Part shown: one piece after another, positions 1-5,457 of the stretch | How the letters are laid out: each line of letters starts with the position of its first letter | Position numbering within the stretch: the stretch's first letter is position 1 | NCBI GenBank assembly: GCA_025869455.1 | Contig: JAOZVT010000776.1 | Coordinates: 1 to 5,457, forward strand | Direction: 5' to 3' | Length of the DNA: 5,457 nucleotides | Source: Prosthecobacter sp. | GTDB taxonomy: Bacteria; Verrucomicrobiota; Verrucomicrobiia; Verrucomicrobiales; Verrucomicrobiaceae | Notes under the pieces: generated by a model | The model's input: the letters and a program-made list of their open reading frames with translations, nothing else | Database searches by the model: none | What the model was told of the DNA's origin: nothing | Made by a program: the position numbers and the translations under genes

Positions 1-1049
1 CTTTTCCAGCTTTGTTGAGGGGGCTTCAGAGACACCTCAAGGAAACCAATCCCTTGAGTGATCATCCCAGCCTGCGCCTCTGCCGGTTTGCCGCTTTGGA
101 GATAGAGGAAGTCGTCCATTATGGAGAACAAGCCGTGATGTGCTTGGTCAACGCTGATCAAAATGAGTCGTTTAGCGAATGGTCTCATTTGCTTGAGAGC
201 CTGCTGAATGCGGCTGGGGATCTGGATGGATCACAGGAAAAAGTGCCGCTTTCAAAACCCCTTCAATACAGCCTAGCGCCGCTGCCATATGACAAAGTAC
301 CCAAGCGGGATGAACGCTTCCCTGATCCCTATAACATGGGAGTACATGCCGAAGAGTTTCTCTATGACCCACGTTTTCAGAGTCGGGACAAGACGCTGAT
401 GATGTATTACAAGCGGTTGCGTGAGATCGATGTTCCAGAAATGATGGCTACCATTTTGACGGAGTCTCCTAATAAACCTTGGGGCTACTATCGGGACATG
501 ACTCGCCAGCTTTGGGATGAAGCACGCCATGCTATGATGGGAGAGGTCGGCTTTGTGAAATTGGGCATTGATTGGCCCAGGCACGTGATGGTGAATTTCA
601 CTTGGTCGCTAGGTCTCAATACTCAATTGCAGCCCTGGGAGCGCCATGCCGTACTGTATTTCATCGAGCAGGGGCTGATGACGAAGACAGGCAAACGATT
701 CGAATGGGAGGTGGGGGCGGATTCGGGCGATGCCCTGAGCAAGCTGTTTCAAGATTACGATTGGGCGGACGAAGTGCTGCATGCTCGCATTGGGCGAGAT
801 TGGTACGTGAGTGCCTTTGGAGATCAAAAAGAGGCCATCGATTTTGGCAGCGCTTGCTGGAGCAAGGTGCTGAGCAATTGGAGTGCCTGGAAAAAAGAGG
901 GGAAGACACAGCATCGGAACTGGTGGCCAGAGCTATATCAGAGCTTTTGTGCACAGCACGGGCTTTCGCCGGATCCACAGGCACTCAGCTACGCCACCAC
1001 CTATGAAACGACGCGTGCCGATTTGGAAAAGCTGGCCGCGAGTGCATGA
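1..1049 (+). CDS. Ferritin-like (diiron carboxylate type) protein, 5'-truncated by window edge
   Basis: The reading frame is open to the left edge. A TTG at 12 is the first start-like codon, but the protein there is already inside a helical domain, so I treat the gene as partial with its true start outside the window. Numbering from that TTG (345 residues visible), the residues of a di-metal four-helix bundle appear in order: E138/E143 in one helix, E170-x-x-H173 (motif DEARH) in the next, a Glu near 219 (FIEQ), and E254-x-x-H257 (motif DEVLH). Two carboxylate helices alternating with two ExxH helices is the ferritin/rubrerythrin/diiron-oxygenase pattern. A third ExxH (E33-H36) lies near the visible N-terminus. 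There are no membrane segments, so it is probably cytoplasmic. Its substrate is unknown; iron storage, an oxidase or an oxygenase are all possible. The permease gene follows after 61 bases on the same strand, which allows co-transcription but gives no clear functional link. The fold is fairly sure; the exact family is not recognised. Confidence 0.72.
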   Translation, partial: FPALLRGLQRHLKETNPLSDHPSLRLCRFAALEIEEVVHYGEQAVMCLVNADQNESFSEWSHLLESLLNAAGDLDGSQEKVPLSKPLQYSLAPLPYDKVPKRDERFPDPYNMGVHAEEFLYDPRFQSRDKTLMMYYKRLREIDVPEMMATILTESPNKPWGYYRDMTRQLWDEARHAMMGEVGFVKLGIDWPRHVMVNFTWSLGLNTQLQPWERHAVLYFIEQGLMTKTGKRFEWEVGADSGDALSKLFQDYDWADEVLHARIGRDWYVSAFGDQKEAIDFGSACWSKVLSNWSAWKKEGKTQHRNWWPELYQSFCAQHGLSPDPQALSYATTYETTRADLEKLAASA

Positions 1050-1093
1050 GCCTTGTTCAATTTGGCACATTCGGCGTTTCTCGAGCTTGACGT

Positions 1094-1100
1094 GAGGGGG
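1094..1100 (+). promoter_or_regulatory. Likely Shine-Dalgarno site supporting the TTG start of the permease
   Basis: A purine run GAGGGGG ends 10 bases before the TTG at 1111. It is the only good ribosome-binding candidate near the gene start, and no similar run precedes the alternative ATG at 1135. The bases just after it (CCTCC at 1104-1108) could pair with the G run and form a small hairpin hiding the site. The rest of the 61-base gap (1050-1110) shows no clear promoter or terminator. Confidence 0.4.
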
Positions 1101-1110
1101 CGGCCTCCCG

Positions 1111-2514
1111 TTGACTGAGACCCCGACCTTTTCCATGATTTCACTTAGCCTCGTCGCCCTCGGTTTTATTGTCGTGGTGCTAGCCCTGCTCGGGCTGCGC
1201 CTGCACGCCTTCTTGGCGATGATGCTGGCTGCCTTTGTCGTCGCGCTTGTGACGCCTCATGATGCGTTGGTCAGTTATGCCGAACATCAGCAAAGCCTGG
1301 GGAAAATGGGAGCCGCAGAGGTGGCTAAGTTTGCTGTTTCTACGCCACCAGATCGTGTCCTGAAAGCCTTTGGTGAAACCTGTGGCAGCATGGGCCTGCT
1401 CATAGCCATGGCTTCGATCATGGGGAAGTGCTTGCTGGATTCTGGTGCCGCGATGCGCATCGTGCAGGCGCTGTTGTCTATGTTTGGGAAGACCAAGGCG
1501 CACATTGCTTTCGTCTTTGCAGGCTTCGGATTGGCCATTCCCGTTTATTTTGACGCGGTGTTTTATCTGCTCATGCCCATTGGAAAAGCCATGGCACGAG
1601 TCACAGGCGGAAACTACCTGCTCTATGTACTGACTATTGTGGCGGGGGCCACCATGGCCCATTCATTGGTGCCACCGACGCCTGGACCGCTTTTTGCCGC
1701 CAAAGAGTTGGGGGTGGATGTGGGGATGATGATGGTGGCGGGTTTGATCGTGGGTTTGTTTACCGCCAGCTTCGGGCTGCTCTATGCCGTCTGGGCCAAC
1801 AAACGCTGGAAGATCGAATTGCCTGAAGAGGATACGCAGGCCACGCAATCGATGGAGACTGGGCCGCTGCCTTCCTTATTTCTATCCATCCTGCCCATCT
1901 TGCTACCAGTCGCCATGATCACTTACGGCTCTTTGCAGGCAAAGATGCCCTGGTATGCCGACAGTAACGTGGCCTTGTCCATCGGCGCGGTCGTCAGTCT
2001 CTGGGTGCTTTCTCGTCAGCGCCAGAAGGATGCCCAACCGATGCAGGATGTTGTCCAGTCGGCCATCATGTCAGGGGCTACCGTGCTGATGATTACGGCA
2101 GCCGGCGGTGCCTTTGGTAGCACCTTGCGCCAGACAGACGTCGCCACGGTGATTCAGGGACTGGGCACGGATGCCGCCCATACTTGGGCGATCCCGATTT
2201 GTTTTTGCATCACCGCGCTGGTTCGCACCGCGCAGGGTTCCGCCACGGTGGCCATGATTACGGCAGCTCCGTTAGCACGTGCCTTCATGGAGGCGGGCGA
2301 CCTGCCTTTCCATCCGGTTTACTTGGCACTGGCAGTGGGCTGTGGCTCCAAACCCATCCCGTGGCTAAACGACAGCGGCTTCTGGATCATCACTCGCATG
2401 ACCGGGATGAAAGAGACGGAGACCCTGAAAATCGTGACCCCCATGATGTCTCTTATGGGTCTGGTAGGCCTCCCCATCGTGATGATCGGTGCATGGCTTT
2501 TTCCGATGCGGTGA
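1111..2514 (+). CDS. GntP-family gluconate/sugar-acid:H+ symporter
   Basis: This is a 467-residue inner-membrane permease, close to the usual GntP-family size (about 440-450). It is very hydrophobic, with roughly 12 or more membrane segments starting at residues 10-30. Family signatures are visible: HSLVPPTPGP at 184-193 (the GntP H-x-x-x-P-P-x-P-G-P motif), AGGAFG at 331-336, a G-S-A-T-V-A-x-I-T-A-A stretch at 376-386, and a GSKP...NDSGFW segment at 412-425. By family knowledge it imports gluconate or a related sugar acid with protons; the substrate cannot be read from sequence. The TTG start at 1111 has a purine-rich site 10 bases upstream. An ATG at 1135 would give a 459-residue protein and cannot be excluded. 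The loop at residues about 52-88 is longer than the matching region of E. coli GntP as I recall it. No gluconate kinase or regulator is visible nearby. The gene converges on the acyltransferase gene with 29 bases between stop codons. Confidence 0.93.
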   Translation: MTETPTFSMISLSLVALGFIVVVLALLGLRLHAFLAMMLAAFVVALVTPHDALVSYAEHQQSLGKMGAAEVAKFAVSTPPDRVLKAFGETCGSMGLLIAMASIMGKCLLDSGAAMRIVQALLSMFGKTKAHIAFVFAGFGLAIPVYFDAVFYLLMPIGKAMARVTGGNYLLYVLTIVAGATMAHSLVPPTPGPLFAAKELGVDVGMMMVAGLIVGLFTASFGLLYAVWANKRWKIELPEEDTQATQSMETGPLPSLFLSILPILLPVAMITYGSLQAKMPWYADSNVALSIGAVVSLWVLSRQRQKDAQPMQDVVQSAIMSGATVLMITAAGGAFGSTLRQTDVATVIQGLGTDAAHTWAIPICFCITALVRTAQGSATVAMITAAPLARAFMEAGDLPFHPVYLALAVGCGSKPIPWLNDSGFWIITRMTGMKETETLKIVTPMMSLMGLVGLPIVMIGAWLFPMR

Positions 2515-2543
2515 TGTCAGACGAAATTAAGAGGTTCTTACTT

Positions 2544-3719
2544 CTACGCGACACTCGACTTATTGCTCGAGCTTCCCATAAAAGGCCGTTCAAAAAGCGC
2601 ATACGTGAAGAGTGTTGCCACGGCCACCAAGGGTGTCAAAATCAGGAATTCGACGATGAATCGGCTTTCGTAGGTTCTTGGTAAAAAGGGTTCAAGGGCA
2701 GAACCAACGTAGCGTAGTACGGGGTCATGATACAGGTAGAATGAGTAGCACATCCCGCCCACCAATGTGATGGCGCTCCCTGAAAAAAGCTTGGATGCAT
2801 ATTTTCCTCTCAATGACGAAGAGAGAATGAGAAAGGCACAGAAGACTAGCAGGCTTGACTCTATCGGGCCTTTTCCAGATCCATAATAGAGCTTGATCAA
2901 AGGCATGGCCATCAATGCAAGGCAACCCGTGATATCCCATAACTTAGATTTGCCAAAAGAGGTGGGTTCACTTGTAAGATATAGATCGGCCAGTAAGATT
3001 CCGGCGGCAAAAAATTCAAACTGTGCAGGCAACCATGCCATGTTCAGATGGGGTTTCATGGCGATACAAGTAGCTGAGAGTATCACAAGAAAAGAGCGCC
3101 TTATGATTGGATTCTTCAACTTAAACAGCATCCCCAGCAATGGCATGCAGAGGTAAAACTGGAGTTCTGTTTCAAGTGACCATGAAACGCGATTGATGGG
3201 ACTCATTTCACCCAGGGTCAGGTAGTGCGAGTAAAAGAGTGTCAGGAAAAACCGATGTACGGCCTCTGCGAAAGAGAGCTTGCCAACCACCCAGACAGTC
3301 ACGGGCAAAAGCAAAAGCAGATTGATTAAAAGCGGCGGTTCCAATCGCCATAGACGGCGAAGCAGGTAGGGCGATAGTTCGACTGCTTTACTTTTTCCGA
3401 GATGCCAACGTGCGAAAGGCAAGGCGAGAACAAAGCCACTGACAGCAAAGAACAGATGGACGCCGTAGTCACCGACTTGGCAGATTTTTTGCAGTGAAGA
3501 AAAGACTAAGTGGGTGGGGCCTGAATGGAGCTTATATGTAACTGCCTGATCGAAATGGAGGAAAAAGACCACAAGCATGGCCAAAAACCGCAAGCCTTCC
3601 ATTTGAGGTACGAAGGACCGGTGAAAATTGGGCTTTCTCAACCAAGAGACAAACCGCCCAAGAATCGAATCGCGAGGGGCGATACAAGTGGTTAGGGCTG
3701 CATCCTGTTTTTCACTCAT
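2544..3719 (-). CDS. Acyltransferase family 3 (OafA/YrhL-like) membrane O-acyltransferase
   Basis: This 391-residue protein has about ten hydrophobic segments and a polar N-terminal tail of about 40 residues. It carries the acyltransferase-3 hallmarks: R44 and H55 in the first membrane helix fit the family R/K-x10-H motif, R122-x-x-R125-x-x-P128 follows (RLWRLEPP), W180-S-L-E-x-E185 precedes FYL, and the C-terminal part has YSFYLYH (325-331) and FERP (376-379). Known members sit in the inner membrane and transfer acetyl or other acyl groups to O-antigen, exopolysaccharide, peptidoglycan or small molecules. There is no fused SGNH domain, so this is the stand-alone form. An in-frame TGA lies 12 bases upstream of the ATG at 3719, which limits the start to this codon or one downstream. 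No Shine-Dalgarno site is evident. The gene begins 58 bases after the beta-helix acetyltransferase stop, probably as the last gene of the operon. Base composition is visibly AT-richer than the permease. The acceptor substrate is unknown. Confidence 0.92.
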   Translation of the reverse strand: MSEKQDAALTTCIAPRDSILGRFVSWLRKPNFHRSFVPQMEGLRFLAMLVVFFLHFDQAVTYKLHSGPTHLVFSSLQKICQVGDYGVHLFFAVSGFVLALPFARWHLGKSKAVELSPYLLRRLWRLEPPLLINLLLLLPVTVWVVGKLSFAEAVHRFFLTLFYSHYLTLGEMSPINRVSWSLETELQFYLCMPLLGMLFKLKNPIIRRSFLVILSATCIAMKPHLNMAWLPAQFEFFAAGILLADLYLTSEPTSFGKSKLWDITGCLALMAMPLIKLYYGSGKGPIESSLLVFCAFLILSSSLRGKYASKLFSGSAITLVGGMCYSFYLYHDPVLRYVGSALEPFLPRTYESRFIVEFLILTPLVAVATLFTYALFERPFMGSSSNKSSVA

Positions 3720-3777
3720 TAAAGTTCATTTTGCATCAAGGTGAACTCGCGGATGCGGCCAAGTCGCTTACATAAAC

Positions 3778-4353
3778 TTATCCGTTGTAGCAGAACTTAA
3801 TAATCTCATGAGAGCCACTGCGTGAAAAAACGCGACCAGGAACGCCCATGACCACCGCATTTTCAGGAACATCCTGAAGAATCACGGAATTCGCCGAAAT
3901 GAGAGCATGATTGGCAATGTTAATGCGACCAATGACCGCACACCCAGGGCCTAAAAAAACATTGTCTCCAATGATGGGCGCACCTTTGGTGGTTTCACTT
4001 CCAGACCAGCCCAAAGTGACAGCGTGGGCAATGTTACAATTGCGTCCAATCTGAACACTAGGGTTCACCCAGATCCCTCCCCAATGCTCAATGAGCAGTC
4101 CGTCGCCAACGTTGCAACTGAGAGGAATCCGAATCCCAAATTTGCGCCCCAATCTTAAAAACCAAAGGATTAGAAAGGGGTAGATCGTGTAGCGAAGGAT
4201 GGCCTTTTGACGGACGCTTTTGCAGATACGCATGAGGCTGACGTATCGAAAAGGTGGGTGAGTGAGAAAAGTCCCAAGGAAGGATGGAAGTCCCCTTTTA
4301 CCCCTTATCCGATATAGGTCAGCTTTAATGGATGTCTGTAGGCTAGACCACAT
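3778..4353 (-). CDS. Serine acetyltransferase-like (left-handed beta-helix) O-acetyltransferase
   Basis: This is a 191-residue protein, much shorter than E. coli CysE (about 273) and similar in size to the short EPS/capsule acetyltransferases. The N-terminal helical part carries the DLYR motif (12-15), common in polysaccharide-associated serine acetyltransferase relatives, then a hydrophobic stretch (about 54-68). Hexapeptide repeats of the left-handed beta-helix run from about 78 to 172 (for example IGRNCN, IGDNVF, GVPGRV). H90 in IEHWGG matches the catalytic His of CysE in DHATG by alignment from memory. The second CysE active-site His (in RHP) appears replaced by GAP at 124-126. The family transfers acetyl from acetyl-CoA to a hydroxyl. 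Given the neighbours, a sugar or metabolite acceptor looks as likely as serine. The ATG at 4353 is set by the in-frame stop of the upstream gene 18 bases away. No clear ribosome site is present, so translational coupling is plausible. The gene is AT-richer than the reductase upstream. Confidence 0.85.
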   Translation of the reverse strand: MWSSLQTSIKADLYRIRGKRGLPSFLGTFLTHPPFRYVSLMRICKSVRQKAILRYTIYPFLILWFLRLGRKFGIRIPLSCNVGDGLLIEHWGGIWVNPSVQIGRNCNIAHAVTLGWSGSETTKGAPIIGDNVFLGPGCAVIGRINIANHALISANSVILQDVPENAVVMGVPGRVFSRSGSHEIIKFCYNG

Positions 4354-4371
4354 GAGCGAAGTGTATTGGAT

Positions 4372-5457
4372 TTAGACGGGGCCGCCAGTGAGCGGTATGT
4401 TTTGTCCGTTCAGATAAGCCGCCTGCTCACTGGCTAGGAAAGCCGCAAGTTGCCCCGTATCTCCAGGGACAGCAAGTCTGCGTAGGGGGACTTTCCTGGC
4501 TTCGACTTCTTTGATTCTCTGAGGGATATCTGCGGTCAGTTCCGTGACGGTCATGCCGGGTGATATCATGTTCACCGTGATCTGGTACGGGCCGAGTTCT
4601 GCCGCAGCAGATCGGGTCAGGCCCCAGAGAGCTTGTTTGGCGGAAATGTAGGAACACCACTTGGCTGGAGGTGGGCCAAATAACGCAGAAGTGCCAAGAA
4701 AAATAAGCCGACCAAAGCGCCGTTCCATCATGCCAGGAGCTGCGGCACGAATCATCTCCAAAGCTGCTTCAACATGGATTCGATGACATGAACGAAAGTC
4801 CGCCAATGTCGTTTCGCTTACGGTGCTATTAGGCAGAGGGATAGTAGCTGCATGGACAATCACATCCACGCGGCCCAAAGTCCTTTCGATGGTCTTGACC
4901 AACTTTTCTGCGCTGCCTTCCAGTAAAAAGTCAACTTGGTGGCAATAGGCATCAACACCTGCGGCTTCCAGTTCGGATTTTAACTGGTTAGCTTGAGAAT
5001 GTTCCGAGCGGTAGGCGATACAAACTTTGTGACCGGACTCTGCCAGAGATCTTGCAATGGCTGCACCGATGCCGCGGGAGGCTCCAGTGACCAGAGCGAC
5101 TTTGGTCTCTGGAGTCTTTTCTTCTGATTCAGTGGCGGCAATCTGGGTTGCAATTTTGACCTTGGCCGTGCCTTGCATGACCTTTTCACCCTTATCATTA
5201 GTTGCACGGAGCAGCAGACTGAGGACTTCCGCCCCTGCGGAAAGAGATTCGATTTCGACCTCGACACGTAAAGTTTCACCGACAAAGGCTGGGCGCATCC
5301 ATTCCATGCTTTGATTCATCCAGACAGCCCCAGGTCCAGGCACCTTCATACCGATCAACTTGGATACAATGGCGGATTGGATGGCTCCATGAGCTACAGG
5401 TCTGGCATAACCATACGTAAGCGCCGCCTCAGGGATGAGGTGCAGGGGATTGCGATC
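4372..5457 (-). CDS. Fused MaoC-like (R)-hydratase and FabG-like short-chain reductase, 5'-truncated by window edge
   Basis: The frame is open through the right edge, so the start lies outside; 361 residues are visible. A TTG at 5358 is not the real start, because the 33 codons before it encode the core of a MaoC/(R)-enoyl-CoA hydratase hotdog domain: D-x-N-P-x-H at the very edge, then A-H-G, P-G-P-G and the R-P-A-F-V-G-E-T strand. The Asp and His of the hydratase active site are thus present. A polar linker (residues about 70-86 from the TTG) leads to a Rossmann reductase: TGASRGIG at 91-98 for NAD(P)H binding, S224, Y237-x-x-x-K241, and a GQ...GG ending at 318-326. The usual NNAG is replaced by VHAA, and the usual catalytic Asn position by H195. 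Expected chemistry is interconversion of beta-ketoacyl, 3-hydroxyacyl and enoyl thioesters (CoA or ACP). The acetyltransferase gene follows after 18 bases, so the pair is probably one operon. Confidence 0.88.
   Translation of the reverse strand, partial: DRNPLHLIPEAALTYGYARPVAHGAIQSAIVSKLIGMKVPGPGAVWMNQSMEWMRPAFVGETLRVEVEIESLSAGAEVLSLLLRATNDKGEKVMQGTAKVKIATQIAATESEEKTPETKVALVTGASRGIGAAIARSLAESGHKVCIAYRSEHSQANQLKSELEAAGVDAYCHQVDFLLEGSAEKLVKTIERTLGRVDVIVHAATIPLPNSTVSETTLADFRSCHRIHVEAALEMIRAAAPGMMERRFGRLIFLGTSALFGPPPAKWCSYISAKQALWGLTRSAAAELGPYQITVNMISPGMTVTELTADIPQRIKEVEARKVPLRRLAVPGDTGQLAAFLASEQAAYLNGQNIPLTGGPV

Noticed and set aside
12..14. TTG as the true start of the ferritin-like gene.
   Set aside because: The frame is open to the window edge, there is no ribosome site visible, and the residues that follow look like the inside of a helical domain.
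572..1006. A 144-codon plus-strand open frame inside the ferritin-like gene.
   Set aside because: It lies wholly inside a gene with clear metal-ligand motifs, and its composition (Arg- and Gly-rich) is typical of an out-of-frame shadow.
1180..1662. A 160-codon minus-strand open frame opposite the permease.
   Set aside because: It is antisense to a strongly supported membrane transporter, rich in His/Gln/Arg, and has no recognisable domain.
2530..2545. Six-base stem (AGAGGT / ACTTCT, loop TCTT) between the convergent permease and acyltransferase genes, as a possible shared terminator.
   Set aside because: The stem contains a G-U pair on the plus strand (an A-C mismatch on the minus strand), overlaps the acyltransferase stop codon and has no following T tract on either side, so it is too weak to call.
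2565..2572. Perfect eight-base palindrome GCTCGAGC as a possible operator.
   Set aside because: It lies inside the acyltransferase coding region near its 3' end, is short and is not repeated near any gene start.
2184..2684. A 166-codon plus-strand open frame running past the end of the permease.
   Set aside because: It overlaps the conserved permease C-terminus in another frame and then reads antisense into the acyltransferase; the translated product looks like a shadow.
5356..5358. TTG as the true start of the hydratase-reductase gene.
   Set aside because: The codons before it encode the hydratase active-site segment (D-x-N-P-x-H and A-H-G), so the gene must begin outside the window.

Overview
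The window reads as a piece of a chromosome from a Gram-negative bacterium of moderate GC content. Non-ATG starts are used or plausible, and several genes lack a clear Shine-Dalgarno site. The overall feel of the proteins suggests Verrucomicrobiota or a related PVC-type lineage, but that is an impression and no marker gene is present to fix it. I see no RNA gene, CRISPR array, insertion sequence or integrase, and no gene-free stretch longer than about 60 bases.

Layout: two plus-strand genes fill the left half. The first (1-1049, cut by the left edge) encodes a ferritin-like protein with the residues expected of a di-metal carboxylate four-helix bundle. The second (1111-2514) encodes a GntP-family sugar-acid permease. 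They converge on three minus-strand genes with a gap of only 29 bases. In order of transcription these are: a fused MaoC-type hydratase plus FabG-like short-chain reductase (5457-4372, cut by the right edge), a left-handed beta-helix acetyltransferase of the serine acetyltransferase type (4353-3778), and an integral-membrane acyltransferase-3 protein (3719-2544).

The three minus-strand genes are spaced by 18 and 58 bases and probably form the end of one operon. The first handles beta-hydroxyacyl/enoyl thioester chemistry and the other two are predicted acyl or acetyl transferases. This suggests the 3' end of a cluster that makes or decorates an acylated surface polysaccharide, lipid or secondary metabolite (inference). 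The two acyltransferase genes look AT-richer than the genes on either side, as is common for exchanged surface-polysaccharide genes.

The points most worth a second look are the hydratase-then-reductase fusion, with an apparent Asn-to-His change at the reductase tetrad position, and the ferritin-like protein, which has an extra ExxH motif near its visible N-terminus. I found no strong evidence for a wholly undescribed system.
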